From CAKMMH01 sp927798255 (GTDB lineage: Bacteria; Bdellovibrionota_C; UBA2361; CAKMMH01), in the NCBI GenBank assembly GCA_034180415.1, contig JAXFOK010000005.1, positions 66,656 to 130,655 of the forward strand: 64,000 nt of DNA, in the 5' to 3' direction. Each line of letters starts with the position of its first letter. Position 1 is the stretch's first letter. A model generated the notes under the pieces. It ran no database searches. It saw nothing but the letters and a program-made list of their open reading frames with translations, and had not been told where the DNA came from. This document shows, piece by piece, positions 38,592 through 47,313 of this stretch. The position numbers and the translations under genes were made by a program.

Positions 38592-38861
38592 ATGCCAAGA
38601 TCACTTAAAAAAGGTCCATTTGTTGATGAACATTTAATGAAGTGGGTTAATAGAGCAAAAGATGGTAGTCATAAAGGACCTATTAAAACTTGGTCTCGTA
38701 GATCTACAATCATCCCTGAGATGATTGGTCTTAGCTTTGCTGTATACAATGGTAAGAAATTTTTACCTATATTTGTTACAGATAATATGGTAGGTCACAA
38801 GCTTGGAGAATTTTCACCAACTCGTACATATCATGGTCATACAAGTAAGGATAAGAAGTAA
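38592..38861 (+). CDS. rpsS: 30S ribosomal protein S19
   Basis: 89 residues. MPRSLKKGPFVDEHLMKWV, IKTWSRRSTIIPEMIGLSF and LGEFSPTRTYHGHTS identify S19, a head protein that contacts S13 and 16S rRNA. A GGAGG ribosome-binding site precedes ATG 38592. Standard position between rplB and rplV. Confidence 0.98.
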   Translation: MPRSLKKGPFVDEHLMKWVNRAKDGSHKGPIKTWSRRSTIIPEMIGLSFAVYNGKKFLPIFVTDNMVGHKLGEFSPTRTYHGHTSKDKK

Positions 38862-38906
38862 GATTTTTAATAAATGATAATGCTATTTAGATAGGCGGAA
38901 AATAAT

Positions 38907-39260
38907 ATGGGAAGTAATTCAAATAATTCAATTTCAAAAGCTACTTTAAGAGGAGTTAGAATTTCTCCTAGAAAGTTAAGATTAGTAGCAGATGTAATTA
39001 GAGGAAAAAATGTTTGGGATGCTCAGCAAATTTTAGCATTTATGCCTAAAAAGGCCGCTAAAATCACAGCATCTGTTTTGAGCTCTGCTATATCAAATGC
39101 TAAAAATAATAGCAATGTTGATATTGATAGCTTAATTGTAGAACAAGCTTATGTTGATATGGGGAAAACATTAAAGAGATTTTTACCATGTTCTCGTGGT
39201 ACTGCTCACCGTATCAGAAAAAAATCATCACATTTAACTATAACATTAAATGTTATGTAA
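38907..39260 (+). CDS. rplV: 50S ribosomal protein L22
   Basis: 117 residues. ATLRGVRISPRKLRLVADVI, KAAKITASVLSSAISNAKNN and the hairpin-end FLPCSRGTAHRIRKKSSHLT are typical, the last replacing the common PRAxGRA(N/F)RI. The extended beta hairpin lines the exit tunnel. Followed by a 130-nt gap before rpsC with no gene seen. Confidence 0.97.
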   Translation: MGSNSNNSISKATLRGVRISPRKLRLVADVIRGKNVWDAQQILAFMPKKAAKITASVLSSAISNAKNNSNVDIDSLIVEQAYVDMGKTLKRFLPCSRGTAHRIRKKSSHLTITLNVM

Positions 39261-39390
39261 TGTTTAAGTTTTTTAAAGTATGTTTTTGTGAAAGTTTGAT
39301 TAAATTTTCACTTTTATGTAAATTGTTTAAGCTGATTTTCCTTATAGATTGTTATAGGTTAATCAGAAAAATTGTATAGGAAGAAAATAC

Positions 39391-40053
39391 ATGGGGCAAA
39401 AAGTTAATCCAAAAGGCTTAAGAGTAGGTATTATTGAATCTTGGCTTTCTAAGTGGTTTTCAGCAGATAATATTGCAAAATTTATTGATGAAGACGAGAA
39501 AGTTAGAAAGTATGTTAAGTCAAAATTATATACTGCTGGTATTTCAAAAGTAGAAGTAGAAAGAACAGCTGCTAGAATTAAGCTTAATATCCATAGTGCT
39601 AAGCCAGGTCTAGTAATAGGAAAAAAAGGTAAAGATATTGAAGATCTTAGAAAACATTTAAAGAAAATTGTTGGAAAGGATGTCGTATTAAATATTATAG
39701 AAGCTAAAAAACCTGATATGGACGCACAGTTAGTAGCAGAGAGTGTTGCATATCAACTTGAAAAAAGAGCTAACTACAGAAAAGTTGCGAAAGATGCTCT
39801 TAATAAAGCTATGAGAATGGGCGCTGAAGGAATTAAGATTTCTGTTGGTGGACGTTTAAATGGTGCTGATATCGCAAGAACTGAGCAGTATAAAGAAGGA
39901 CGTATTCCATTACATACTTTAAGAGCTGAAATCGATTATGCTACTGCTAGAGCAAATACTACTTATGGTGTAATTGGTATTAAAGTTTGGATCTTTAAGG
40001 GTGAAAAATACTCAAAAGCTGAACAAGCACCTGTTGAAGCTATGCAGTTATAA
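39391..40053 (+). CDS. rpsC: 30S ribosomal protein S3
   Basis: 220 residues. MGQKVNPKGLRVGIIESWLS starts the protein. The KH-type motif is AKPGLVIGKKGKDIEDLRKH. The C-terminal domain has GRLNGADIARTEQYKEGRIPLH and TYGVIGIKVWIFKGE. S3 forms part of the mRNA entry channel. It is followed by an unusually long 154-nt gap before rplP. Confidence 0.98.
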   Translation: MGQKVNPKGLRVGIIESWLSKWFSADNIAKFIDEDEKVRKYVKSKLYTAGISKVEVERTAARIKLNIHSAKPGLVIGKKGKDIEDLRKHLKKIVGKDVVLNIIEAKKPDMDAQLVAESVAYQLEKRANYRKVAKDALNKAMRMGAEGIKISVGGRLNGADIARTEQYKEGRIPLHTLRAEIDYATARANTTYGVIGIKVWIFKGEKYSKAEQAPVEAMQL

Positions 40054-40207
40054 TCATTAAGAGTATTTAAATTTTTTTACTAGTTTTTATTTAGTATTTT
40101 ATTATATTTTTTTATTGTAAATCTTGAATCTGTAATAAAAATGTATTACTTTTAAAAAGCTTACATTTTAAGATAGTTATAAGATGAAATTTTTGGGAAT
40201 TTAAGTT

Positions 40208-40633
40208 ATGTTACAACCAAAGAAACCAAGACATAGAAAGCAGATGAAGCAGGTTAGCCATTTAAATGGTACTGAAACTAGAGGATGCGACCTTGCTTTT
40301 GGTGATTATGGATTAAAAGTATTAGAATCTGGTTGGATTACAGCTAGACAAATTGAAGCTGGCCGTGTTGCCGTTAACCGTCATATGAAACGTGGTGGTA
40401 AGCTTTGGATTAAAGTGTTTCCTGATAAACCTTTAACTTCGAAGCCTGCAGAAGTTCGTATGGGTAAGGGAAAAGGTGCTCCAGAGCAATGGGTAGCTGA
40501 AATTAGAGCAGGAAAATTACTATTTGAAGTTACAGGTGTTGCGAAAGAAGTTGCGCTAGGAGCTTTGAGTAGAGCAGCTGCAAAAATTCCTTTAAAGTGT
40601 AAGGTAGTTGCTCGTAGTGGTAATCTTTTATAG
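40208..40633 (+). CDS. rplP: 50S ribosomal protein L16
   Basis: 141 residues. MLQPKKPRHRKQMKQVSHLN, then AGRVAVNRHMKRGGKLWIKV and GKGKGAPEQWVAEIRAGKLL. L16 organises the A-site tRNA region of the large subunit. The first residues are a little divergent from the usual MLxPKRTKYRKxxKG. Standard order before rpmC. Confidence 0.97.
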   Translation: MLQPKKPRHRKQMKQVSHLNGTETRGCDLAFGDYGLKVLESGWITARQIEAGRVAVNRHMKRGGKLWIKVFPDKPLTSKPAEVRMGKGKGAPEQWVAEIRAGKLLFEVTGVAKEVALGALSRAAAKIPLKCKVVARSGNLL

Positions 40634-40715
40634 ACATTTATTGATAAATTTTAAACGTTTTAGTATATTTTAAGTTTAAATACACTAAAGTAGACATACT
40701 GTTAAAGGAGTATAG

Positions 40716-40913
40716 ATGAAGAATAAAGAATATCTTAAAGAGCTTGAAGGACTTGATGTTTCAGCTCTTAATCAGAAAGAAAGAGAGTTAAGAGAAGAGA
40801 TTATGAAGTATAGGTTTCGTATTGCTACTGGACAGCTTGATAAAAGTAATTTAGTTTCATTAGCTAAGAAGAATCTAGCTAGAGTTAAAACAGTTTTGAA
40901 TAGTAAGAAATAA
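40716..40913 (+). CDS. rpmC: 50S ribosomal protein L29
   Basis: 65 residues. Helical hairpin with LNQKERELREEIMKYRFRIATGQL and a basic second helix KKNLARVKTVLNSKK. L29 sits next to L23 at the tunnel exit. AAAGGAG lies just upstream of ATG 40716. Position between rplP and rpsQ is standard. Confidence 0.95.
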   Translation: MKNKEYLKELEGLDVSALNQKERELREEIMKYRFRIATGQLDKSNLVSLAKKNLARVKTVLNSKK

Positions 40914-40949
40914 TATTATTTAAAAATTTTGAAATTTAAGGAATTTTGT

Positions 40950-41225
40950 ATGATACAAGAGAATAATTCAGAGCAAAGAGGAAATGCGAAGCTTCGTATA
41001 GGTACTGTTGTTAGTAACAAGATGGATAAAACTGTTACAGTTTCTATTACAAGACATACTAAAACTGAACCTTATGGAAAATTTATAAAAAGAACTGTAA
41101 AATATCTTGCACATGATAAGGACAATTCGTGCAATATTGGTGATACTGTAAGAATTGTAGAAACTAGACCACTTAGTAAAAGAAAACGTTGGTTGGTGCA
41201 AGAAATTTTAGAAAGAGCTAAATAG
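40950..41225 (+). CDS. rpsQ: 30S ribosomal protein S17
   Basis: 91 residues from ATG 40950, which has AAGGA about 9 nt upstream. A TTG at 40929 would add seven residues, and the ribosome-binding site would then lie inside the gene. Signature: RIGTVVSNKMDKTVTVSITR, then HDKDNSCNIGDTVRIVETRP and LSKRKRWLVQEI. S17 is a primary 16S rRNA-binding protein. The N-terminal dozen residues (MIQENNSEQRGN) are an extension over the usual start. Confidence 0.96.
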   Translation: MIQENNSEQRGNAKLRIGTVVSNKMDKTVTVSITRHTKTEPYGKFIKRTVKYLAHDKDNSCNIGDTVRIVETRPLSKRKRWLVQEILERAK

Positions 41226-41249
41226 GATATAAATAAAGGGTATATATTC

Positions 41250-41621
41250 ATGATACAGGTAAAATCTCGTTTAAATGTTGCTGATAATTCAGGAGCTAAA
41301 GAATTAGTTTGTATTAAAGTGCTTGGTGGCTCTAAGAGACGTTATGCTACTATAGGGGATATAATAGTTGTTTCAGTTAAAGATGCTTTACCAAATACTA
41401 AGATCAAGAAAGGTACTGTTCATAGAGCAGTTATTGTAAGAGTTGGTCAAGATGTTAAGAGACCAGATGGTTCTTATATTAAGTTTGATGATAGCGCAGC
41501 AGTGCTAGTTGATAAGAAAACTAATGAGCCACTTGGAACTCGTATTTTTGGCCCGGTAGCAAGAGAGCTTCGTGCTAAGAAGTTTATGAAAATAGTATCT
41601 TTGGCACCTGAGGTGTTATAA
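41250..41621 (+). CDS. rplN: 50S ribosomal protein L14
   Basis: 123 residues. MIQVKSRLNVADNSGAKELV, GDIIVVSVKDALPNTKIKKG and GTRIFGPVARELRAKKFMKI define L14, which binds 23S rRNA at the subunit interface. It is 24 nt after rpsQ and opens the spc-type segment. Confidence 0.98.
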   Translation: MIQVKSRLNVADNSGAKELVCIKVLGGSKRRYATIGDIIVVSVKDALPNTKIKKGTVHRAVIVRVGQDVKRPDGSYIKFDDSAAVLVDKKTNEPLGTRIFGPVARELRAKKFMKIVSLAPEVL

Positions 41622-41695
41622 TAAAGATTACGATAAAGTTTTAAAGTAGTTATTAAGTCTAATATTCAAGGCTTATAAGTTTAAGAGGAATAGAA

Positions 41696-42055
41696 ATGAC
41701 ATTAGCAAAAAGAATAAAAACATCACTTAGAATTGGCGATACAGTAATGGTGATTGCTGGTGGAAGTGGAGATAAGAGGAACAACAAAGGCAAAACTGGA
41801 AAGATTTTAAAATTTGTTGGAAAGGATAGAGTTATAGTTGAAGGTTTAAACTTTACTGTAAAACATCAAAAAGCTACTAGTGCTAGTCAGCCTGCACAAA
41901 GAATTGTTAAGGAAGGCCCAATGCATATTTCAAATGTTATGTATTATGCAGAAAAAGCTAAACGTCCTGTAAGACTTTGTAAAAGAGTATTGGCTGATGG
42001 AACGAAAGTAAGAGGGTATATTGATCGCGAAACTAAGGAGTTTGTGCAGATCTAA
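41696..42055 (+). CDS. rplX: 50S ribosomal protein L24
   Basis: 119 residues. KOW motif: GDTVMVIAGGSGDKRNNKGK, then VEGLNFTVKHQKATSASQPA and EGPMHISNVMYY. L24 starts 50S assembly at the 5' end of 23S rRNA. A slightly long N-terminus (TLAKRIKTSLRI) precedes the KOW domain. AGAGGAAT is a possible ribosome-binding site. Confidence 0.96.
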   Translation: MTLAKRIKTSLRIGDTVMVIAGGSGDKRNNKGKTGKILKFVGKDRVIVEGLNFTVKHQKATSASQPAQRIVKEGPMHISNVMYYAEKAKRPVRLCKRVLADGTKVRGYIDRETKEFVQI

Positions 42056-42092
42056 TTAAATTTTTTTTATTTTTGGGGTAAATGGATTTAAA

Positions 42093-42632
42093 ATGGATAG
42101 AATAGAGCAAAAGTATAAAAATGAAGTTGTTCCTGCACTTATGAAAGAATTCAATTATTCTTCTGTAATGGAAGTGCCAAAGCTAGAGAAAATAGTTTTG
42201 AGTTGTGGACTAGGAGAGTCTGTTCAAAACTCAAAAGCTATTGAGTATGCTAAGTATGCTATGGAAAAAATTTCAGGTCAAAAGATTATTGTAACAAAGG
42301 CTAAAAAATCAATATCTAACTTTAAGTTAAGAGAAGGTATGCCTATAGGTTGCATGGTAACTTTAAGAAAATCAAGAATGGATAGCTTTCTTGATAGATT
42401 AATTTCAATTGCTTTACCACGAGTTCGTGATTTTAGAGGTATCTCAAAGAAAGCTTTTGATGGAAGAGGAAATTATAACTTAGGACTTAAAGAACAAATA
42501 GTTTTCCCTGAAATTGAAGTTGAAAAACTTGATAAAATTAGAGGTATGGATATAACATTTGTTACTTCTGCTAAAACTGATAAAGAAGCTTTAATGCTTT
42601 TACAACTTTTAGGATTGCCTTTCCGTAATTAA
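42093..42632 (+). CDS. rplE: 50S ribosomal protein L5
   Basis: 179 residues. EFNYSSVMEVPKLEKIVLSC, ISGQKIIVTKAKKSISNFKL, RDFRGISKKAFDGRGNYNLG and LKEQIVFPEIEVEKLDKIRG are all typical. L5 binds 5S rRNA in the central protuberance. It follows rplX by 37 nt. Confidence 0.98.
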   Translation: MDRIEQKYKNEVVPALMKEFNYSSVMEVPKLEKIVLSCGLGESVQNSKAIEYAKYAMEKISGQKIIVTKAKKSISNFKLREGMPIGCMVTLRKSRMDSFLDRLISIALPRVRDFRGISKKAFDGRGNYNLGLKEQIVFPEIEVEKLDKIRGMDITFVTSAKTDKEALMLLQLLGLPFRN

Positions 42633-42701
42633 TATTTATGTGAAGGCGTTTGTATTGTAATTACAGTAATTTGTAATTACGAAGATATATGGAGAAATAA
42701 A

Positions 42702-42887
42702 GTGGCAAAAAAATCGCTTATTGAAAAATGTAATAGAAAACAGAGATTTGAAGTACGTGAATATTCACGTTGTCAAAGATGTGGTAGACCACGTTCTGTT
42801 TACAGAAAATTTAAACTATGTCGTATTTGTCTTAGAGAATTAGCACATCAAGGAATGCTTCCAGGTGTTACTAAGGCTAGTTGGTAA
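42702..42887 (+). CDS. rpsN: 30S ribosomal protein S14, zinc-binding short form
   Basis: 61 residues, GTG start. The four zinc ligands are present: CQRCGRP and CRICLREL (Cys-x2-Cys twice). The common alpha-, beta- and gamma-proteobacterial S14 is about 100 residues without these Cys. The short form is usual in delta/epsilon-type groups, Firmicutes and several other phyla, so this is a taxonomic clue. S14 helps assemble the 30S head. Confidence 0.97.
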   Translation: MAKKSLIEKCNRKQRFEVREYSRCQRCGRPRSVYRKFKLCRICLRELAHQGMLPGVTKASW

Positions 42888-42916
42888 TTTAATAATATTT
42901 AAAAGAGAATAGTAAA

Positions 42917-43318
42917 ATGGTAATAGATCCAATCGCTGACTTATTAGTGAGAATCAAAAATGCTCATGCAAGGCAACATAAAACTGTAAGAATTCCAGCT
43001 TCTAAAGTTGCTAAGAGTATTTTAGATTTATTAGAGAAAGAAGGGTTTATCTGGTCTTATAGTACAGAAAAAGATAACCAAGGTAAATTTGATGAATATG
43101 AAGTAAACTTAAAATATTCTCAAACAGGCAGGCCTGCTATTAAGAATTGTAAGAGAGTAAGTAAATCAGGTCGTAGAGTATATGTTAAAGCTACTGATGT
43201 TCCTAAGGTTAATTGTGGCCTAGGATTAGCAATAATTTCTACATCTGAAGGAGTTATATCTGATTGTGAATCTCGCAAAAGAGGGATCGGTGGTGAGATT
43301 TTAGCTTATATTAGTTAG
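42917..43318 (+). CDS. rpsH: 30S ribosomal protein S8
   Basis: 133 residues. MVIDPIADLLVRIKNAHARQ, KVAKSILDLLEKEGFI, ISKSGRR-type VSKSGRRVYVKATDVPKVN and GLGLAIISTSEGVISD. S8 binds helix 21 of 16S rRNA and in E. coli represses the spc operon. It lies 29 nt after rpsN. Confidence 0.98.
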   Translation: MVIDPIADLLVRIKNAHARQHKTVRIPASKVAKSILDLLEKEGFIWSYSTEKDNQGKFDEYEVNLKYSQTGRPAIKNCKRVSKSGRRVYVKATDVPKVNCGLGLAIISTSEGVISDCESRKRGIGGEILAYIS

Positions 43319-43341
43319 TTTTTTTAAATTAAGGTGTTTAA

Positions 43342-43872
43342 ATGTCAAGAATAGGAAAACAACCAGTTAGTTTAGGTTCAGGTGTTAAAGCAAGTGTTAA
43401 TGGTAATGTTGTTTCAATCACAGGGCCTAAGGGGACATTAAATTATACATATCCAAAGGGTATTGAAGTTAAAGAAGATAATGGTCAATTAGTTGTTTCA
43501 TGCCAAGATGCAGAATGTAATGCAGTTTATGGTACAACTAGGGCAATTCTTCACAACATGGCGTTAGGTGTTGTTACTCCATGGAAGAAAGAGCTTGAGC
43601 TTCAAGGTGTTGGATATACGGTAAGAATGGATGGCAATGCTGTTTGTCTATCTGTTGGATTTTCTCATGAAGTAAAGGTTCCTGTTCCTCAGGGAGTTAC
43701 TTGCACAGTAAATAAAACAGATATTACTTTAGAGTCTATTGACAAGCAGTTAGTTGGTAACTTTGCTGCGAAGCTAAGAAAAGTTGCTCCTCCTGAGCCA
43801 TATCTAGGTAAAGGTGTTCGTTACAAAGGCGAAGTCGTTCGTAGAAAAGCTGGTAAGACAGGTAAGAAATAA
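43342..43872 (+). CDS. rplF: 50S ribosomal protein L6
   Basis: 176 residues. MSRIGKQPVSLGSGVKASVN, ITGPKGTLNYTYPKGIEV, then LQGVGYTVRMDGNAVCLSVG and PEPYLGKGVRYKGEVVRRKA. L6 lies near the sarcin-ricin loop. Two repeated beta domains are of normal length. It starts 23 nt after rpsH. Confidence 0.98.
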   Translation: MSRIGKQPVSLGSGVKASVNGNVVSITGPKGTLNYTYPKGIEVKEDNGQLVVSCQDAECNAVYGTTRAILHNMALGVVTPWKKELELQGVGYTVRMDGNAVCLSVGFSHEVKVPVPQGVTCTVNKTDITLESIDKQLVGNFAAKLRKVAPPEPYLGKGVRYKGEVVRRKAGKTGKK

Positions 43873-43919
43873 GATCTTATAATTTGATATTATAAAAGTT
43901 TGTTTTTGAGGAAAATAAA

Positions 43920-44330
43920 ATGGCTATAAAGAGTAAAAAAGAAAAGTTAACAGCAAGAGAGAGATGTAAGTTAAGAATAAGAAAAATTATTTCTGGTACT
44001 CCTGAAAGACCTAGAGTTAGCGTTTTTAGAAGTTCAAAATATACTTATGCTCAAATCATTTGTGATAATGAAGGAAAAACTTTAGTTAGCGCTTCTACGA
44101 GAGATAAAGACGTAATGGCAGGTGTTCCTTCTGTAGAGAGTGATGTGATTATCAATGATTCTAAAAGCACTAAGAGCATTAGAGCTGCTTATAGTTTAGG
44201 TTTAGTTCTTGCTAAGAAAGCGCAAGATAAAAATATTACTAAAGTAGTTTTTGACCGTAATGGTTATGTTTATACAGGCAGAGTGAAGGCATTAGCTGAA
44301 GGCTTAAGAGCTGGTGGAATGCAAATTTAG
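43920..44330 (+). CDS. rplR: 50S ribosomal protein L18
   Basis: 136 residues, a little longer than the usual 117-120. KIISGTPERPRVSVFRSSKY, AQIICDNEGKTLVSASTRDK and VVFDRNGYVYTGRVKALAEG with LRAGGMQI at the end. L18 binds 5S rRNA with L5. The extra length is mainly the basic N-terminus and an insertion before the middle helix. ATG 43920 has GAGGAAAAT upstream. Confidence 0.97.
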   Translation: MAIKSKKEKLTARERCKLRIRKIISGTPERPRVSVFRSSKYTYAQIICDNEGKTLVSASTRDKDVMAGVPSVESDVIINDSKSTKSIRAAYSLGLVLAKKAQDKNITKVVFDRNGYVYTGRVKALAEGLRAGGMQI

Positions 44331-44387
44331 TAAAAGATTTAATAAAAGTATTTTCATTTTATAAATTATATAAGGATTAAAAAAAAT

Positions 44388-44927
44388 ATGAGTTCAATTG
44401 CTAAGTTGATACAATCAAGAAGAGTGCCAATGGCAGTATGTGGCGAGCTTACAGATAAGACAGTTGCAGTAAGTCGTGTTGCAAAGGTAGTAAGTGGAGG
44501 TCGTCGTTTTAGTTTTAGTGCACTTGTTGTAACAGGTGATGGTCAAGGACATGTTGGCTTTGGTTTAGGAAAAGCTGCTGAGGTTCCTGAGGCTATAAGA
44601 AAAGCTTCTGATGCTGCAAGAAAGAACATTGTAAAGATTCCTTTAAGAGGCTTAACTATTCCTCATGATATTATTGGAACTTTTGGTTCTTCAAAAGTTG
44701 TGTTAAAGCCAGCAAGACCAGGTACAGGAGTTATAGCTGGTTCTTCTGTTCGTGCAATTGTTGAGCTTGCAGGAATTCAAGATATTAGAACAAAATGTAT
44801 CGGTAGTAATTCAGCTCAAAATATTTTACAAGCTACTTTAAATGGTTTATTAAATCTTGATGAGCCAGAAGCTATTGCTAGCTTAAGAGGAAAAACTTTA
44901 GAAGAGCTTGATTATCAAGCATACTAA
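44388..44927 (+). CDS. rpsE: 30S ribosomal protein S5
   Basis: 179 residues. DKTVAVSRVAKVVSGGRRFS, GDGQGHVGFGLGKAAEVPEA, then PARPGTGVIAGSSVRAIVEL and DIRTKCIGSNSAQNILQAT. S5 is part of the mRNA entry site and affects fidelity. The first 20 residues differ from the usual start. AAGGATTAA precedes ATG 44388. Confidence 0.98.
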   Translation: MSSIAKLIQSRRVPMAVCGELTDKTVAVSRVAKVVSGGRRFSFSALVVTGDGQGHVGFGLGKAAEVPEAIRKASDAARKNIVKIPLRGLTIPHDIIGTFGSSKVVLKPARPGTGVIAGSSVRAIVELAGIQDIRTKCIGSNSAQNILQATLNGLLNLDEPEAIASLRGKTLEELDYQAY

Positions 44928-44983
44928 TTTTGATTAATACATAAGTTTTAGAGTTTAAGAAGTTATTTAGGAGTTTGAACCAC

Positions 44984-45184
44984 ATGGAATTAAAAGAGGG
45001 ACAAAAGATACTTATTACTCAAGTAAGAGGTTCTGGAAGAAGGACAAAGGAAGTTATTGATACATTAAAAGCTCTTGGTTTAGGTAGAACGGGAAAAAAG
45101 AAAGAGCATACATTCAATAACTGTATTTTTGGTATGATTCGTAAAGTTGAACATCTTGTTTCAGTAGAGAAGTTAGATTTTTAA
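44984..45184 (+). CDS. rpmD: 50S ribosomal protein L30
   Basis: 66 residues from ATG 44984. AGGAG (44968-44972) is 11 nt upstream of this ATG but only 2 nt from an alternative TTG at 44975, so the ATG is preferred. ILITQVRGSGRRTKEVIDTL, GLGRTGKKKEHTFNNCIFGM and VEHLVSVEKL match L30, which stabilises the 50S near 5S rRNA. L30 is absent from some reduced lineages, so its retention is informative. Confidence 0.93.
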   Translation: MELKEGQKILITQVRGSGRRTKEVIDTLKALGLGRTGKKKEHTFNNCIFGMIRKVEHLVSVEKLDF

Positions 45185-45232
45185 TTAATTTTAAGGAAAT
45201 ATTAAAAAAGTTTTTAATATAGGAGTTACTAA

Positions 45233-45691
45233 ATGGAATTATCTAGTTTGGCACCAAATAAGGGAGCAAAGAAAAATAGAAAGAGAGTAGGTAGAGGAAA
45301 TGCTAGCGGTTATGGAAGAACAAGTGCTAGAGGTGAAAAAGGACAAAAGGCTCGTTCAGGCGGTAAAGTTGCTCCAAGGTTCGAAGGTGGACAAATGCCT
45401 TTGTATAGAAGAATCCCAAATATTGGATTTAAGTCTAAAAAACAAGTTTATGGTACAAACGATTACGCGTTAGTGAAGTGTAGCGATTTAGAAGTATTAG
45501 ATAATGATACAGTTGTTGATATGGAACTATTATACAAAATGGGATTTAAGTGTTCTTTAAAACAGCAAGCAGGATTTAAACTTTTAGGAAATGGTGAACT
45601 AACAAAGAAACTAACAGTACGTGTTAATGCTATTACTAAGACTGCATTAGAGAAAGTTCAAAAAGCAGGTGGTACTGTAGAGTTATTGTAG
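45233..45691 (+). CDS. rplO: 50S ribosomal protein L15
   Basis: 152 residues. The basic, glycine-rich N-terminus KKNRKRVGRGNASGYGRTSA is followed by ARSGGKVAPRFEGGQMPLYR and RRIPNIGFKSK, then the C-terminal globular domain. L15 is a late-assembly 23S rRNA-binding protein. It is the last gene before a strong terminator, so it closes this ribosomal transcript. Confidence 0.97.
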   Translation: MELSSLAPNKGAKKNRKRVGRGNASGYGRTSARGEKGQKARSGGKVAPRFEGGQMPLYRRIPNIGFKSKKQVYGTNDYALVKCSDLEVLDNDTVVDMELLYKMGFKCSLKQQAGFKLLGNGELTKKLTVRVNAITKTALEKVQKAGGTVELL

Positions 45692-45751
45692 TTTTTAGTT
45701 CATTATAATTAATTTTTAGTATTTATAATTATAGGTTGACATGTTATTCTT

Positions 45752-45811
45752 AAAAGCCAATAGGTAAATCTTTTTATATTTAATATAAGGTTTACTTATT
45801 GGCTTTTTTTA
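45752..45811 (+). terminator. Strong terminator between rplO and secY
   Basis: A 19-nt arm aaaagccaataggtaaatc (45752-45770) pairs with ggtttacttattggctttt (45789-45807) and a T-run follows. A TTGACA (45736-45741) lies just upstream. Termination here would separate secY from the ribosomal operon, which is unusual. Confidence 0.85.
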
Positions 45812-45867
45812 TTTTTGGGATTTTTATGTTAGCCTTATAGTTTATTGTTTTATATGGGAAGTGCTTT

Positions 45868-47244
45868 ATGGCCAATATGGATGAAGTATATAATGTTGTC
45901 AAGGGAAGTGGCTCAGAGTTAAAGAAAAGATTCCTTTTTACTTTAATGATGCTTGCTGTTTACAGATTAGGCGTTTTTGTTTCAACTCCAGGGGTAAATG
46001 TTTCATTGTTAAGATCAAGACTTGGATTTGGTGAAAATGGCGGTGGAGATGGTACAGTCTTTGGCCTTATTAATATGTTTTCAGGTGGTTCATTTGAAAA
46101 CTTTTCTATTTTTACTTTAGGTATAATGCCATATATCTCAGTTTCAATTATCATTCAATTTATGACTCCATTATTTCCTTCACTAAATGAATTAAAGAAG
46201 CAAGGGGAGGCTGGAAGAAGGATAATTACAAGATGGACAAGACAAGGGACAGTAGTTCTTGCTCTTATACAGAGCTTTATGATTGCAATCGGGCTTCAAA
46301 GAAGTGGGCTTGTATTAAATCCTGGACCTAGTTTTGTTTTCCTAACAATGGTTACGCTTACAGCGGGTACTGCGTTTATAATGTGGCTTGGAGAGCAAAT
46401 TACTGAAAAAGGTGTAGGTAATGGTATAAGTATTATAATTTTTGCTGGTATTGTAGCGAGAATGCCTCAGGTATTTGGTCAAACAGTTGAATTAGCAAAA
46501 GGAGCAGTTAATCCTCTGATTGTTTGTTTAGCAATTTTATTTTGTATTGCAACATTCTTCTTAATCGTATTTGTCGAAAGGTCTGCAAGAAAGATTCCTG
46601 TTCAATATCCAAGGCGTATGGTAAATAGTACGATGGCTACGCAAAAGCAAGTTCAGTATATGCCATTAAAGCTTAATATGTCAGGTGTTATTCCTCCAAT
46701 TTTTGCGTCATCAATTTTGGTTATTCCTGCAACTATTGCTGGTTTCACAACTAATGAAACGATAAGAAATTTTTTATTAAATTACTTAAATCCATCAAAT
46801 TTCTGGTATAATATAGTATTTGCATTATTAATTTTCGTTTTCTGTTATTATGCAACTGCAATGATGTTTAATCCAGAAGAGATTGCAGAGAATATGCAAA
46901 AAAATGGTGGATTTATTCCTACTGTAAGACCTGGAAAAGAAACCGCTGATTTCTTTTTTGATGTACTAAATAAGTTAACATTTTGGGGTGGAATTTATAT
47001 AGTTATTATTTGTATATTGCCAAGGCTTGTTTATTCAAAATTTGGTTTAGATTCATTTTCATATGTATTTGGTGGTACATCAATACTAATTGTTGTTGGT
47101 GTTATATTAGATACGATGAATCAAATTCAATCAATCTTGGTTTCTAGAAACTATGAAGATTTTATGACAAAAGCTTCGAGATCTAAAGCTGGTATCAGTG
47201 GAGCTTTTGGTGGACATAAAGGCGGAAAAATATTCCATAGATAA
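45868..47244 (+). CDS. secY: Preprotein translocase subunit SecY
   Basis: 458 residues with ten membrane helices. Signature segments are RFLFTLMMLAVYRLGVFVST, GGSFENFSIFTLGIMPYISV, GIMPYISVSIIIQ, GEQITEKGVGNGISIIIFAG (SecY signature) and MPLKLNMSGVIPPIFASS. The cytoplasmic loop RSARKIPVQYPRRM contacts the ribosome and SecA. SecY is the channel of the Sec system. No adk, rpmJ, rpsM, rpsK or rpoA follows; an O-acetylation gene does. Confidence 0.98.
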   Translation: MANMDEVYNVVKGSGSELKKRFLFTLMMLAVYRLGVFVSTPGVNVSLLRSRLGFGENGGGDGTVFGLINMFSGGSFENFSIFTLGIMPYISVSIIIQFMTPLFPSLNELKKQGEAGRRIITRWTRQGTVVLALIQSFMIAIGLQRSGLVLNPGPSFVFLTMVTLTAGTAFIMWLGEQITEKGVGNGISIIIFAGIVARMPQVFGQTVELAKGAVNPLIVCLAILFCIATFFLIVFVERSARKIPVQYPRRMVNSTMATQKQVQYMPLKLNMSGVIPPIFASSILVIPATIAGFTTNETIRNFLLNYLNPSNFWYNIVFALLIFVFCYYATAMMFNPEEIAENMQKNGGFIPTVRPGKETADFFFDVLNKLTFWGGIYIVIICILPRLVYSKFGLDSFSYVFGGTSILIVVGVILDTMNQIQSILVSRNYEDFMTKASRSKAGISGAFGGHKGGKIFHR

Positions 47245-47313
47245 TTTCTAGATTTGTTTTAAACTATAAGTAGTTTCTAGAAATTTTTATAAAAAAGAAT
47301 TTAACAAAGATGA

